Positions 27,142 through 38,451 are shown, counted from the first letter of the stretch. The stretch: 44,907 bases of DNA from Vreelandella rituensis (GCF_003336665.1 NZ_QPIJ01000039.1:1-44907), one strand, 5' to 3'. Numbers and translations: made by a program. The notes: a model not told the origin generated them from the letters alone.

Positions 27142-28637
27142 GACGCACGCCGCCGAGCCAATGCCTGTTGCACTTGCTCGTCATCGGAATAGGGGTGACG
27201 AACGCCATCGACTTCCTGATAGGTTTCGTGGCCTTTGCCAGCAATCAACACAACGTCTTCGGGTGCCGCCAAAGCCAGCACCTTAGCAATTGCCTCGCGG
27301 CGACCGGCAATGGACAGCACGCCTTCACGCCCGGCGGCTGTGAACCCAGCCAGGATCTGCTCGCGAATCTGTACAGCGGATTCGCCACGCGGGTTATCGT
27401 CGGTTACCACTACCTTGTCGGCATGCTGCTCGGCAACACGGGCCATTTCCACACGCTTGCCCGTGTCACGCTCACCGCCGCAGCCGAAGACACACCACAA
27501 GGCACCCTGGTCACCCAGATGGGCACGCAGCGCCTGCAAGGCATTGTCCAGCGCATCCGGCGTGTGGGCATAATCGATTACCACACTAGGAGAGCCTGAT
27601 TGACGCATCAACTGCATTCGCCCAGGCACCGGCAACAGTTTCTCGGCAGCGGCAAACAGTGCGGACAAGGGTTCCCCCAGGCCATAAAGCGTCACAATCG
27701 CCAGCAGGACGTTATCCAGGTTGAAGCGCCCCATCAAGGCCAGCGACAACACCATTTCGCCTTCCGGGGTGGCCACTATCGCCTGCTGACCCAGCGCATG
27801 CGGCTGCCAGTCCAACACCCTTAGCGTGACGGCCTCGTCCTGCCCGACGGCAAGCACTCTGACGTCCTTAGAGCAACCGGCCAGCATCAATCTCGCCAGA
27901 GGATCATCGGCATTGACCACCGCCAGCGTCAGTTCGACGCGGCGAAACAACTTGGCTTTGGCGGCGGCATAGGCGGCCATGCTGCCATGATAATCAAGAT
28001 GATCACGGCTCAGGTTGGTGAAGACGCCGACTTTCACCTTCACTGCATCGAGCCGCTGCTGATCGAGCGCATGAGAGGACGCCTCAAGCGCGATGCGTGT
28101 TACGCCCTGCTCGGCAAGCTCCGCCAGCCTGGCCTGCAACGCCAAGGGGCCGGGGGTGGTTAATCCGCTGTCTACCAGAGCGCCCGGACGCCCCACACCC
28201 AAGGTGCCGACTACTGCTGCTGAGGTACCCAACTGCTCGCTGAGAGCGGCGATATAATGCGTGACCGAACTTTTCCCGTTGGTTCCCGTGATGGCCATGA
28301 CATCCAGTGAGTCAGCCACCTTGTATAGCACCCGTCCCAGCTCCCCTAGACGCATGCCGAGATGGGGCAACTGAATGACGCATCCATCCACCTTGACCTC
28401 GCCACTTTTCACATGCGCCAGCACCAATGCCGCTCCCGCCGCCAGGGCGGCCTCGATATACTCACGACCGTCATATTGAGTACCGGCCACGGCAACGAAC
28501 ACATCGCCTTGGCTAACGCAGCGCGAATCCATCACTAGGCGCACCCTGTCAGGTAGCGACGGAAGAGCCGAAGGAAAGGTGGCGGTAGGCCATAGGTGAC
28601 GTAAAGTGGTCAAGAGGTCATTAGGGGATGGCAGCAT
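27138..28637 (-). CDS. murE: UDP-N-acetylmuramoyl-L-alanyl-D-glutamate--2,6-diaminopimelate ligase
   Basis: 499 residues. ATP loop VMAITGTNGKSSVTHYIAAL, the TTPGPLALQARLAELAEQGV segment, EASSHALDQQR, FTNLSRDHLDYHGSM, IDYAHTPDALDNALQAL and FGCGGERDTGKR. The DNPR motif in VVTDDNPRGE indicates use of meso-diaminopimelate, as in other Gram-negatives. ATG 28637 has AGGAG five bases before it and lies 19 bp after ftsI; the upstream open frame overlaps ftsI and is not used. Confidence 0.96.
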   Translation of the reverse strand: MLPSPNDLLTTLRHLWPTATFPSALPSLPDRVRLVMDSRCVSQGDVFVAVAGTQYDGREYIEAALAAGAALVLAHVKSGEVKVDGCVIQLPHLGMRLGELGRVLYKVADSLDVMAITGTNGKSSVTHYIAALSEQLGTSAAVVGTLGVGRPGALVDSGLTTPGPLALQARLAELAEQGVTRIALEASSHALDQQRLDAVKVKVGVFTNLSRDHLDYHGSMAAYAAAKAKLFRRVELTLAVVNADDPLARLMLAGCSKDVRVLAVGQDEAVTLRVLDWQPHALGQQAIVATPEGEMVLSLALMGRFNLDNVLLAIVTLYGLGEPLSALFAAAEKLLPVPGRMQLMRQSGSPSVVIDYAHTPDALDNALQALRAHLGDQGALWCVFGCGGERDTGKRVEMARVAEQHADKVVVTDDNPRGESAVQIREQILAGFTAAGREGVLSIAGRREAIAKVLALAAPEDVVLIAGKGHETYQEVDGVRHPYSDDEQVQQALARRRAS

Positions 28638-28656
28638 AAGTTCTCCTGAAGCGATA

Positions 28657-30363
28657 TTAACGCGTCTGTTGGTCCGGCGGCACATCCAGCAAGCGAAGCG
28701 CATTGCCGGTCACACTGGAAAACACCGGTGCCGCCACTGCGCCTCCATAGAATTCCCCTGCCTTGGGGTTGTCGATCATCACCACGGTCACGATGCGTGG
28801 GTCGGATATCGGTGCGATACCCACAAAAACACTGCGGTATGCATTTTCTGCGTAACCTTGACTGTTATTCTTGCGAACGGTGCCGGTCTTGCCTCCCACC
28901 CGATACCCATCGACCCGTGCCCGACGCCCCCCTGAAGAAGCTCCCACGGAGGTTTCCATGACTTGCAGGAGATCGTTGGCAATCGCCGGCTCAATTGCCG
29001 GTATCCCGGCAGGCGCTTGGGACAGGCGCAACAGAGAGGGCGGCAAACGCTCTCCACCATTGGCTATCGCCGTGTAAGCACTGGCCAGTTGTAAAGCGGA
29101 CACCGACAAGCCGTAACCATAGGAAAGAGCGGCACGTTCGCTGCGCGACCAGCGCACCGGTGCCGGCAGGCTTCCGGTGGCTTCACCCGGAAAGCCGGTA
29201 CCGGGGCTTTGTCCAAGACCCAGTTGATTGTACTTGTCCCAGATAGTGGTATCGGATAATTCCAAGGCCAGACGTGACATGCCAATATTGGAGGACTTTT
29301 CCAGAATGCCCGCCAAGTCCAGCTCCCCGTAATCACGGATATCATGGATGGTGAACCGATCGATACGCATCCATCCAGGTGAGGTATCCACCACCACGTC
29401 GCGATCGAAGACGTCACTTTCCAGAATCGCCGCCATAGCCAGAGGTTTGACCACCGAACCCGGCTCGAATACATCGACAATGGCTTGGTTACGCAACCCA
29501 CGCGGGTCGAGCCCTGCGCGATTGTTGGGATTGTAGGAAGGCAGGTTGGCCATCGCCAGCACTTCACCGGTACGGGCATCCATCATCACCAGCATACCGC
29601 CGTCGGCTTCATGCTCCGCCACCGCCAAGCGCAGTTCACGGTAGGCCATGTACTGCAACCGCTGATCGATGGAAAGCGTCAGCTCTCCACCCGGCTGCGC
29701 CTCTTCAACGACGCCCAGCTCGCGTACCAGGCGGCCACGGCGGTCCTTGATGATACGCCGCTGTCCCACATGACCCGCCAGGTAAGGCTGATACGCAAGC
29801 TCCAGCCCTTCCTGACCTAAATCATCGACATTGGTCACCCCCAGCAACTGCGCCGCCACCTCGCCAGCCGGGTAATAGCGTTTGTACTCATGCTGAGGAT
29901 AGACCCCGGGCGTGCGCAGATTAAGCACCCGCTGGGCATCATCAGGGGTCATTTGCCGGCGCAAGTACATGAATTCATGCTCGCTATAGCGTGCCAATCG
30001 AGCATCAAAATCCTCGAGTGATATACCCAGCGCCTGAGCCAGCATCATGCGCTGGATAGCATCCTCGGGTATTTCCTGAGGATTGGCCCAGAGCGTTATC
30101 ACCGGCGTGGAAATAGCCAACGGCTCACCGTTACGGTCGGTGATCATACCGCGATGCGCGGGAATATCTTCATGGCGCAGGGTGCGAGCATCTCCCTGGC
30201 TTTGCAGAAAGGGCCGGTCCACCACTTGCAGCAACACGACACGTCCCATCAATAACGCCGCCGCCACAAGAATGAGCCCCAGCATCAGGGTGATCCGCCA
30301 CTTGCCCAGCGGTGGCGCTACCGGCGACTCTCGGGGAGTAGCGCTGTGTCGCGACATATTCAT
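28657..30363 (-). CDS. ftsI: Septal peptidoglycan transpeptidase FtsI (PBP3)
   Basis: 568 residues. One N-terminal membrane anchor (ITLMLGLILVAAALLMGRVVL), a non-catalytic pedestal with the RGMITDRNGEPLA motif, and a class B transpeptidase domain: active-site SxxK at S303 (EPGSVVKPLAM), SSN at 357-359 and KTG at 492-494. It crosslinks septal peptidoglycan in complex with FtsW. ATG 30363 overlaps the ftsL stop (ATGA). Confidence 0.96.
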   Translation of the reverse strand: MNMSRHSATPRESPVAPPLGKWRITLMLGLILVAAALLMGRVVLLQVVDRPFLQSQGDARTLRHEDIPAHRGMITDRNGEPLAISTPVITLWANPQEIPEDAIQRMMLAQALGISLEDFDARLARYSEHEFMYLRRQMTPDDAQRVLNLRTPGVYPQHEYKRYYPAGEVAAQLLGVTNVDDLGQEGLELAYQPYLAGHVGQRRIIKDRRGRLVRELGVVEEAQPGGELTLSIDQRLQYMAYRELRLAVAEHEADGGMLVMMDARTGEVLAMANLPSYNPNNRAGLDPRGLRNQAIVDVFEPGSVVKPLAMAAILESDVFDRDVVVDTSPGWMRIDRFTIHDIRDYGELDLAGILEKSSNIGMSRLALELSDTTIWDKYNQLGLGQSPGTGFPGEATGSLPAPVRWSRSERAALSYGYGLSVSALQLASAYTAIANGGERLPPSLLRLSQAPAGIPAIEPAIANDLLQVMETSVGASSGGRRARVDGYRVGGKTGTVRKNNSQGYAENAYRSVFVGIAPISDPRIVTVVMIDNPKAGEFYGGAVAAPVFSSVTGNALRLLDVPPDQQTR

Positions 30364-30698
30364 GGGCTGATGACCTCGACATCATGGACATCGGGAATAC
30401 GCATGCCCAGCCGCTGCGTGGCAATCTGCTCGATGCGTGCCGGAGTCGACCAAGCCCCCTCTTCCAGCAGCAACTGGCCCCATTCGGTCTGCAACTGATT
30501 TTTTTCCTGCTCCAGTTGCTGCAATTGACCAAATTGGGTACGCGTCATATGGCTGGTAGTCACAACCGCCAGGGCCGACACCATACAGCCGGCGAACAAT
30601 CCAGCGATGATCAACGACCATAGACCGAGCCTCAGCCTGAAAGGCCACTCGTTACGCAGGGAAGCAAGAAGACGTCCGGGCTGGAAAAGTATCATCAT
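30360..30698 (-). CDS. ftsL: Cell division protein FtsL
   Basis: 112 residues: a cytoplasmic N-terminus, one membrane helix (LWSLIIAGLFAGCMVSALAV), then a periplasmic coiled coil with leucine-zipper-like spacing (QLQQLEQEKNQLQTEWGQLL) and a conserved end (ARIEQIATQRLGMRIPD). It binds FtsB and FtsQ and helps activate FtsWI. It sits between rsmH and ftsI, the standard place, six bases after rsmH. Confidence 0.93.
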   Translation of the reverse strand: MMILFQPGRLLASLRNEWPFRLRLGLWSLIIAGLFAGCMVSALAVVTTSHMTRTQFGQLQQLEQEKNQLQTEWGQLLLEEGAWSTPARIEQIATQRLGMRIPDVHDVEVISP

Positions 30699-30704
30699 GA
30701 CCGC

Positions 30705-31661
30705 TTACGCCAGTTTTCGTGCCGCTCGCATGACGGCACTACGCGCACGTGGGTTGGCATCAATTTCACTCGGCCCGGGTCGCTGACCCTTGCCCAGACC
30801 CACCAGGCGGCGATTGAGCTGATCATCGCGAAGCGGAACGCCACGCGGCACGTCAGTGTCACCACGAACGTGCCTGCGAATGAAACGCTTTACCCGACGG
30901 TCTTCCAGGGAATGAAAGCTGATCACAACGAGGTGCCCGCCTGGGGCCAGCGCCTCAAGGGCGGCCTCAAGGGCGGCGTCGAGCTGTTCAAGCTCTTGAT
31001 TGAGATAAATGCGCAGGGCCTGGAAAGCCCGCGTGGCGGGATGCTTACCCTTTTCCCACGCCGGGTGAGCGGCTTTCAACACCTCCGCCAGATCGACGGT
31101 ACGCTCAAAGGGCTTTTCGCTACGGCGCTCCACTACCGCGCGCGCCAAACGTTTGGCAAAGCGTTCTTCACCGTAGGTCTTGAATACCTGAGCGATTTCC
31201 GATTCCTTGGCATGTACCAGGAAATCAGCGGCACTCTGCCCATGAGAGGGATCCATACGCATATCGAGCGGGCCATCGCGCATGAAACTGAAACCACGCT
31301 CGGGATCATCCAGCTGGGGGGACGACACACCAACATCCAGCAGCACGCCGGCTAGCTTGCCATGCACGCCCTGCTCCCTGGCGAATTCACCCAACCGGGC
31401 AAAATCACGTTGGGTGATGGAAAAACGCGGATCATCGAGGTGACGTGCTTCCTCGATTGCCTGGGGATCGCGATCCATGGCCAACAGGCGGCCGGAAGCG
31501 CCCAAGCGCGCCAGAACCGCACGCGAATGGCCGCCACGACCGAAAGTACCATCCAGGTAGACACCCTCGGGATCGTTAACCAGTGCCTCCACGGCCCCGT
31601 CCAGCAATACACTGGCATGGCGAAAGCCGGAAACGACCTGTTCAGCGTCAGGTGAAGGCAT
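30705..31661 (-). CDS. rsmH: 16S rRNA (cytosine(1402)-N4)-methyltransferase
   Basis: 318 residues. Methylates N4 of C1402 in the 30S decoding site. Family motifs [15 protein letters not shown], the SAM-binding [55 protein letters not shown], and late [20 protein letters not shown]. It is the first gene of the division and cell wall cluster here; mraZ, normally just before it, is absent and rnpB ends about 50 bp upstream. Confidence 0.96.
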   Translation of the reverse strand: MPSPDAEQVVSGFRHASVLLDGAVEALVNDPEGVYLDGTFGRGGHSRAVLARLGASGRLLAMDRDPQAIEEARHLDDPRFSITQRDFARLGEFAREQGVHGKLAGVLLDVGVSSPQLDDPERGFSFMRDGPLDMRMDPSHGQSAADFLVHAKESEIAQVFKTYGEERFAKRLARAVVERRSEKPFERTVDLAEVLKAAHPAWEKGKHPATRAFQALRIYLNQELEQLDAALEAALEALAPGGHLVVISFHSLEDRRVKRFIRRHVRGDTDVPRGVPLRDDQLNRRLVGLGKGQRPGPSEIDANPRARSAVMRAARKLA

Positions 31662-31711
31662 CTACATCTCACACGGTTGAATGGGTGCACAAGCGTGCAG
31701 CCCTGATAAGA

Positions 31712-32066
<355 letters not shown>

Positions 32067-32097
32067 GCGGCAAGCATACCAGCGCCTTGGCTTACCC

Positions 32098-32958
32098 TCA
32101 ATCCCCGCTTTTGATTGCTTGCAGGCGCGCATACCAGACTTGCTTGCGCCCCCCCATCAAACGAGCCGCCACCGATGCCGCCTGTTTGACGCCAACGCCT
32201 TCGGCAAGCAAGGCATCGAGTAACGTCTGGGCCTTTATTTCCTGGAATTCCAAATCCATCTCAGCCTTGTTGCCCTCGACCATTACCACGAATTCACCGC
32301 GCGCCTGATTGGGATCTTCCTCCAGCATCGCCAGTAATTCACTCGCCGTGCCTTGCAGGAAAGTTTCAAACGTCTTGGTGAGTTCTCGCGCCAGCACGAT
32401 CCGTCGCTTATCGAACTGTTCATGCAGGGCTTCCAACGTCGCCTGGATACGATGCGGCGACTCATAGAACACCAATGTTTCTGCTCGAGTTTTCCACTCG
32501 ACCAACTGCTGACGACGCGCACCTTGCTTGGCAGGAAGAAAGCCACAAAATACGAAGCGGTCGGTAGGCAATCCCGCCCCGGAAAGCGCCGTGACCAAGG
32601 CACAAGCGCCCGGAAGGGGCACGACATGACGGTTGCGCGCTCGCAATTCACGCACCAGCACGAACCCTGGGTCGCTGATCAAGGGGGTGCCCGCATCACT
32701 GATCAGGGCGATATTTTCACCGGCTTCCAAGTAAGCATCCAATGTTTCCACACGCTGGGCCTCGTTATGCTCATGCAGCGACAGCATGGAGACTTTTACA
32801 CCCAGATGTGACAATAACCGTGCGCTGTGGCGCGTATCTTCCGCTGCCACTCGATCCACTTCCCCCAAAATGCGTGCGGCACGTGGTGTCATGTCCTCTA
32901 GATTCCCAATTGGCGTGGCAACCACGTACAATGTGCCGGCCTTCCTGTGTGTCATCAT
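32098..32958 (-). CDS. rsmI: 16S rRNA (cytidine(1402)-2'-O)-methyltransferase
   Basis: 286 residues. Tetrapyrrole-methylase fold: GTLYVVATPIGNLEDMTPRA at the start, AAEDTRHSARLLSHLGV, ALISDAGTPLISDPGFVLV, LPGACALVTALSGAGLPTDR, FYESPHRIQATLEAL and ARELTKTFETF. It methylates the ribose of C1402, the same nucleotide that RsmH modifies on the base. It lies just upstream of rnpB on the same strand and is divergent from lpoA; the 109 bp between them should hold both promoters. Confidence 0.95.
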   Translation of the reverse strand: MMTHRKAGTLYVVATPIGNLEDMTPRAARILGEVDRVAAEDTRHSARLLSHLGVKVSMLSLHEHNEAQRVETLDAYLEAGENIALISDAGTPLISDPGFVLVRELRARNRHVVPLPGACALVTALSGAGLPTDRFVFCGFLPAKQGARRQQLVEWKTRAETLVFYESPHRIQATLEALHEQFDKRRIVLARELTKTFETFLQGTASELLAMLEEDPNQARGEFVVMVEGNKAEMDLEFQEIKAQTLLDALLAEGVGVKQAASVAARLMGGRKQVWYARLQAIKSGD

Positions 32959-33067
32959 GACTCCTGATTTGTGGATGGCTTGTCCTCACGGTGCGCTATG
33001 CTTGTCCAATAGCCCACTACCAGGTGACTTACCAACGAAAGCGTAAACGGGAATTGAGGAAGGATAC

Positions 33068-34564
33068 ATGAAACATTCATTGCGTGGCCTGCTGGCCACC
33101 ACGCTAATAACTTTGCTGGTCGCCGGTTGCACCCTACAACCTCCCTCCCCCGTAGAGCGCCTTCCCGAAGGCGATCCCAACCTGCTGCTGGAACAAGCCG
33201 CTCAACAAGCCCCCGAACAAGCAGCCACAACTCGCCTGGAAGCAGCCGATATTCTCGCTCGCCAAGGCCGGCGGGAGCAGGCCTTCGAGATTGCCGGCGA
33301 CATCGAGGAAGCCAACCTAAACCAGCAAGCACGCGTGCGCTGGGCGCTGCTGTTTTCGGAATTGGCCAGAGGCGAAGACGACGCCAGAGCCGTTCTTAGA
33401 GCCACGCAAGTGCTGGACGATGAATTGCCCATGAGTGCCACCCAGCAACGCACCCTGACTGAACGTAGGGACTGGGCCAGAGAAACATTGGATCAACCAG
33501 ACCCCGATCTCTTGGCATTGCCCGAACTGGAAGGCCAGGAAATACGCCATATTGCGGTTTTTCTACCCGAGACAGGACCGCTTTCCAACGTGGCCGACAC
33601 GATCACCATGGCCATGCAACGCCATCAGCAACTGAGCGACACCTCGGTACAGTTAAGCTTCATGGATACCTCAGGGGAAAGTCTGGATGCGCTTTATGAC
33701 CGCGCGCGTCAGATGGGTGCCCAGTTAGTGGTCGGCCCGCTCGACAAGGAAAAAGTCAGCCAGCTCGAGCAACGTGACAGCGTCCCGTTACCTACATTGG
33801 CATTGAACTATGGCAACGGCGAGCGCAACCAGGCACGCCGTTTATTCCAATACGGCCTTTCTGCTGAAGACGAAGCCCGTCAAGCCGCTGAGCGCGCCTG
33901 GCAGGACGGACATCGCCAGGCTGCTGTCATGGTGCCCGACAATGAGTGGGGGCGTCGTGTCGGCGAAGCCTTCTGGAATCAGTGGCAAAGCCAAGGCGGC
34001 GACATCACCAATGCAGTACGCTACCAGCCCGAGAATGCCGTGTCCGCTGCGGTCCGCACCGCTCTGAATGTCAGCGGCGAACGCGCGCGCCTGGGCAATA
34101 TCGATACTCTGTTTTTGCTCGCCCTGCCCGAGTATGCCCGCCAGGTACCGCCTACGCTGGACTATTATTACGCTCAGAACCTGCCGATTTACGCGACATC
34201 TCATCTGTATGAAGGCCGCCTGCAGCCACGGCTGGACAAAGACCTGGATGACGTGATGTTCATGGATATTCCCTGGCAGATTCCGGACGCCGCCGTGGGT
34301 GGTGAGGAAGCCTTACCATTTTATAACACCTATCAGAGTCTGCAAGACGAATCCGATGCCTCCATGTTCCGCTTGATGGCAATGGGGGTGGACGCCCTGG
34401 AAATCGCCCTGGGACTTGCCACTCCCGCCATATTGGAAAACGGCTTGCAAGGCAGCACCGGCACCTTGCGCCTCACTGCTGACGGGCGCATTCGTCGGGA
34501 GTTACCTTGGGCCAAATTCCAGAATGGCGTCCCCCGCCCCATTCTGATTCCCGGCCTGAACTGA
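33068..34564 (+). CDS. lpoA: Outer-membrane lipoprotein LpoA, activator of PBP1A
   Basis: 498 residues. Lipoprotein signal with lipobox LVAG-C21, an N-terminal helical (TPR-like) domain, and a C-terminal periplasmic-binding-protein-like domain starting near EIRHIAVFLPETGPLSNVAD and ending with GTLRLTADGRIRRELPWAKF. LpoA reaches through the periplasm to stimulate the class A enzyme PBP1A. GAGGAAGGA lies five to six bases before ATG 33068. The gene order lpoA-yraN-diaA-dolP matches E. coli, which supports the assignment. It is shorter than E. coli LpoA, as common outside the Enterobacterales. Confidence 0.9.
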   Translation: MKHSLRGLLATTLITLLVAGCTLQPPSPVERLPEGDPNLLLEQAAQQAPEQAATTRLEAADILARQGRREQAFEIAGDIEEANLNQQARVRWALLFSELARGEDDARAVLRATQVLDDELPMSATQQRTLTERRDWARETLDQPDPDLLALPELEGQEIRHIAVFLPETGPLSNVADTITMAMQRHQQLSDTSVQLSFMDTSGESLDALYDRARQMGAQLVVGPLDKEKVSQLEQRDSVPLPTLALNYGNGERNQARRLFQYGLSAEDEARQAAERAWQDGHRQAAVMVPDNEWGRRVGEAFWNQWQSQGGDITNAVRYQPENAVSAAVRTALNVSGERARLGNIDTLFLLALPEYARQVPPTLDYYYAQNLPIYATSHLYEGRLQPRLDKDLDDVMFMDIPWQIPDAAVGGEEALPFYNTYQSLQDESDASMFRLMAMGVDALEIALGLATPAILENGLQGSTGTLRLTADGRIRRELPWAKFQNGVPRPILIPGLN

Positions 34565-34567
34565 AGC

Positions 34568-35559
<992 letters not shown>

Positions 35560-35617
35560 CTTGTTGATCATCCAGTCCTCAGATCCCAAGAACATCGCTG
35601 TAGCAAGGAGTGTATGC

Positions 35618-36187
35618 ATGAGTTATCAATCACGTACTAGATGGATGGCCGTGGCCGGCGTCTGCCTGTCACTGTTGATCAGCGGTTGTACCACCAATAT
35701 GGCCGACCAAACCAACTACGGCCAACGCAGCGAGGATGTAGAAGCCATCGACAGCACCGTGGAACGCGAAGTTGGCCGCGCCTTGGCACGCGCCGATGCT
35801 CGTCTGGACGATGCGCGCATCCGCCCGCACAGCTTCAATGGCAAGGTATTGCTAGTAGGACAAGTGCCAAGCCAGGAACTCAAGGAGCGCGCCGAGGAAA
35901 TAACCGAGAACCTGCGCGGTGTGAATGAAGTCCACAACGAGCTGACTGTGGCAGGCAATCTGTCCGCCAGCCAACGCCTGACGGATGCCTGGCTGACCAC
36001 GAATGTCATCAGTCACCTTGCCACCAACGACCGCATCGATTCTTCCAAGCTCAAGGTAACCACTGAAAACGCCAGCGTTTATTTGATGGGCATCGTCAGC
36101 CGCGAGGAAGCGGAGCGTATTGTTAGGGCGGCTTCGAACGTGGCCGGCGTTCAGCGCATCGTCAAGGCGTTCGACTATCTGGACTGA
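35618..36187 (+). CDS. dolP: BON-domain lipoprotein DolP (YraP)
   Basis: 189 residues. Signal peptide with lipobox LISG-C24, then two BON domains (about 50-115 and 125-189; the first includes HSFNGKVLLVGQVPSQELKE, the second ENASVYLMGIVSREEAERIV). DolP binds phospholipid in the outer membrane, supports envelope integrity and locates at division sites. ATG 35618 has AAGGAG seven bases upstream. It closes the lpoA-yraN-diaA-dolP run, followed by a long hairpin terminator. Confidence 0.92.
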   Translation: MSYQSRTRWMAVAGVCLSLLISGCTTNMADQTNYGQRSEDVEAIDSTVEREVGRALARADARLDDARIRPHSFNGKVLLVGQVPSQELKERAEEITENLRGVNEVHNELTVAGNLSASQRLTDAWLTTNVISHLATNDRIDSSKLKVTTENASVYLMGIVSREEAERIVRAASNVAGVQRIVKAFDYLD

Positions 36188-36229
36188 CACCTCCCTGTAG
36201 CGTCGCCTAGACAGTCATATTCAGCACAA

Positions 36230-36270
36230 CGAAACAGCCCCCGGCAAATAGATTGCCGGGGGCTGTTTCG
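36230..36270. terminator. Bidirectional terminator between dolP and sspB
   Basis: A perfect 18-bp stem (36230-36247 with 36253-36270), core CAGCCCCCGGCAA, and a 5-base loop ATAGA. The outer part is A/T-rich on each side, giving a U-rich 3' arm in both directions. It lies between convergent transcripts. Confidence 0.88.
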
Positions 36271-36308
36271 TTTCAGCTCATGAGAACGAAGTCTCTACCC
36301 ATCATCAA

Positions 36309-36848
36309 TCACTTTATGACTCGCAACGTCGGGCGCTTTCTGGATGTCTTTCCATCAGAACCAGGCTTAGTATCCGAACCAGGCTTGTTATCGGAACTAC
36401 CCGAATCCTTCGGCTCAGTAGGCTCGGGCGAAGCCTGATCCCCCTTCCCCTCGGTCGTCTGAGTAATACTCAGTTCAGGGCGCCGGCTTTCACGAGATGC
36501 CGACTCGCTTTCACTAGTCTCCCCAGCAGGCACTAGGACCGGTTCATGACCGAAAACCATTCCTACGCCGTTCTCGCGCGCATAAATGGCAATCAGCGCC
36601 TCAGTGGGTATCATCACTTGCATCGGCTGGCCGCCAAAGCGTGCATTAAAACCCACAGCCTGGTTTTCCATGAAGAAATCGCGCACTGCCGTGGGCGCCA
36701 CATTAAGCACGATTTGCCCATTCTGAACAAATTGGCGCGGCACTTCGACACCGGGCAGGTCCGCATCCACCACCAGATAAGGCGTCAGTTCATTGTCCAG
36801 TAGCCACTGATAAAGCGCTCTGGCGAGATAAGGACGGCTTGAATGCAT
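36309..36848 (-). CDS. sspB: ClpXP protease specificity-enhancing factor SspB
   Basis: 179 residues. The N-terminal domain (about 1-110; RPYLARALYQWLLDNELTPY, then LVVDADLPGVEVPRQFV and GGQPMQVMIPTEALIAIYAREN) binds the ssrA tag. A long low-complexity linker rich in Ser, Glu, Pro and Lys contains a tandem KPGSD/TKPGSD unit. The C-terminus RPTLRVIK is the ClpX-binding (XB) tail. It lies 62 bp after sspA. Confidence 0.94.
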   Translation of the reverse strand: MHSSRPYLARALYQWLLDNELTPYLVVDADLPGVEVPRQFVQNGQIVLNVAPTAVRDFFMENQAVGFNARFGGQPMQVMIPTEALIAIYARENGVGMVFGHEPVLVPAGETSESESASRESRRPELSITQTTEGKGDQASPEPTEPKDSGSSDNKPGSDTKPGSDGKTSRKRPTLRVIK

Positions 36849-36910
36849 CGCGCGCTCCTTCCTAGAGTTGAAAGCCCCGGCTTGAGTCTATCTCTCCGGG
36901 GCCGACGGGT

Positions 36911-37537
36911 TCAGGATCGCATTTCTTTTTCACGTTCGCTCAATGACGCCTTGAAGGCATCACGTTCAAAAACGCGCTTCATGTAGCTCAGTAATGGCTG
37001 CACCTGCTTTTCAGGCAACTCGATATTGAGATCGGGCAAGCGCCACAAGATCGGCGTCAGACAGCAATCTACCAGAGTAAATTCTTCGCTCATGAAAAAC
37101 GGCATGTCTTCAAAGATAGGTGAAATACCGATCAGGCTCTCACGCAGCTCCTTGCGTGCCTTGTCCGCTTCTTTTTTTCCGCCAGTACGGATCTGCTCGA
37201 CCATGGGGCACCACTCACGCTCGATACGGTGCATCCACAACCGGCTTTGCGCTCGCGCCACCGGGTATACCGGCAACAGCGGAGGATGCGGAAAGCGCTC
37301 ATCCAGGTATTCCATCATGACCTTGGATTCATACAGCACTAAATCACGATCCAACAGTGTCGGAACACTGTTATAGGGATTCAGGTCAGCCAACTCTTCC
37401 GGCGGTTGTTCGTCGTTGACTTCCACAATATCCACGGCGACACCTTTTTCGGCCAGCACGATACGCACGCGGTGACTGAAATGATCATCACTACCGGAAT
37501 AAAAAATCATCGACGACCGTTTGGCCACAACACCCAT
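36911..37537 (-). CDS. sspA: Stringent starvation protein A
   Basis: 208 residues with a glutathione-S-transferase-like fold: thioredoxin-like N-terminus ([40 protein letters not shown]) and helical C-terminal domain ([20 protein letters not shown]). SspA binds RNA polymerase and alters transcription under starvation; it lacks glutathione activity in E. coli. It is followed by sspB and preceded by the bc1 genes, the common order in gammaproteobacteria. The first ATG at 37537 adds nine residues before the conserved block; an internal ATG at 37510 is possible. Confidence 0.94.
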   Translation of the reverse strand: MGVVAKRSSMIFYSGSDDHFSHRVRIVLAEKGVAVDIVEVNDEQPPEELADLNPYNSVPTLLDRDLVLYESKVMMEYLDERFPHPPLLPVYPVARAQSRLWMHRIEREWCPMVEQIRTGGKKEADKARKELRESLIGISPIFEDMPFFMSEEFTLVDCCLTPILWRLPDLNIELPEKQVQPLLSYMKRVFERDAFKASLSEREKEMRS

Positions 37538-37634
37538 GAAACCATCCTCGCATCAAATCAAGCATTGATAATAACACGCCCACACCAAGTTAGGCGAAGG
37601 CATGTACCAACACTTACTCTATATAAAAACACAA

Positions 37635-37662
37635 AGGGCGCCCGGCTTTCACCGTGCGCCCT
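37635..37662 (-). terminator. Terminator after petC
   Basis: Stem AGGGCGC/GCGCCCT (37635-37641 and 37656-37662) with further inner pairing (CGG/CCG). On the minus strand it is followed by TTGTGTTTTTATATA. It separates petABC from sspA. Confidence 0.78.
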
Positions 37663-37683
37663 GATGATCTGATCAGTCAATGA

Positions 37684-38451
37684 TCAGTGTACATCTCGCC
37701 AATACTCGCGCTTGAGCAAATAAGCGATAACCCCAAAGATAAAGATGAATATCAGCACCTTGGGAGCCAAAGCCTGCGCCTGGAGCTTGGAGGGTTCGCC
37801 CACGTAAGCCAAAAAATTGGTCAGGTCGTAGGCCACCTCTTCGAACTCTTCCGGCTCCATGCTACCCGGCTGAGTCACTTGAAGCACGCCACACGCCTGG
37901 TACTTGCCCGTCAAGGGATCAAGCTCAGCGCCTTCGACAGGGTGATCCGTCGCGGCACAGACCTTCTCCTGCACCCCTTGCAAGGGCTCAAGCACGTTAG
38001 GCATGGCCACCAACTCAAAGACGGTGTTGTTGACCCCGGAAGGGCGACTTGGATCCTTGTAGAAGCTCAGCAAGTAAGAATAAATCCAATCGTTGCCTCG
38101 CACCCTTGAACGCAGCGTCAGGTCCGGCGGCGCCGCACCAAACCAGTTCTCACCATCTTCATTTTGCATGGCGTTATGCATCTGATCATTAAAGGCCAGG
38201 CTGGACGAGAAGATTAAATTATCTTCCACCAGATCCTGTGGCATTCCAAGATCTTCAGCAGCCCGCGCAAAGCGTTGATGCTCCAAGGAATGGCAGCCCA
38301 TGCAATAGTTTACATAAAGCTGCATCCCACGCTGTAGTGACTCCTGATCCTGCAGATCGGGCGTCATCGAGTGAGGAACGTCTCCTGCGGGAGCCCCCCA
38401 TGCCGTGAAAGGCATCAGAGCAAATAGCAGTGCAAACAGTTGCTTTTTCAT
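37684..38451 (-). CDS. petC: Cytochrome c1
   Basis: 255 residues. Cleavable signal peptide (KKQLFALLFALMPFTAWGA), haem-binding CMGCH at 50-54, a later Met-containing region, and one C-terminal membrane anchor (VLIFIFIFGVIAYLLKREYW). It carries electrons from the Rieske protein to soluble cytochrome c on the periplasmic side of complex III. Its ATG overlaps the petB stop by one base (TAATG). Confidence 0.95.
   Translation of the reverse strand: MKKQLFALLFALMPFTAWGAPAGDVPHSMTPDLQDQESLQRGMQLYVNYCMGCHSLEHQRFARAAEDLGMPQDLVEDNLIFSSSLAFNDQMHNAMQNEDGENWFGAAPPDLTLRSRVRGNDWIYSYLLSFYKDPSRPSGVNNTVFELVAMPNVLEPLQGVQEKVCAATDHPVEGAELDPLTGKYQACGVLQVTQPGSMEPEEFEEVAYDLTNFLAYVGEPSKLQAQALAPKVLIFIFIFGVIAYLLKREYWRDVH

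Noticed and set aside
31683..31703. Hairpin after rnpB as a standard rho-independent terminator
   Set aside because: The stem has a bulge and no following T run, so it is mentioned only as a possible 3'-end aid.
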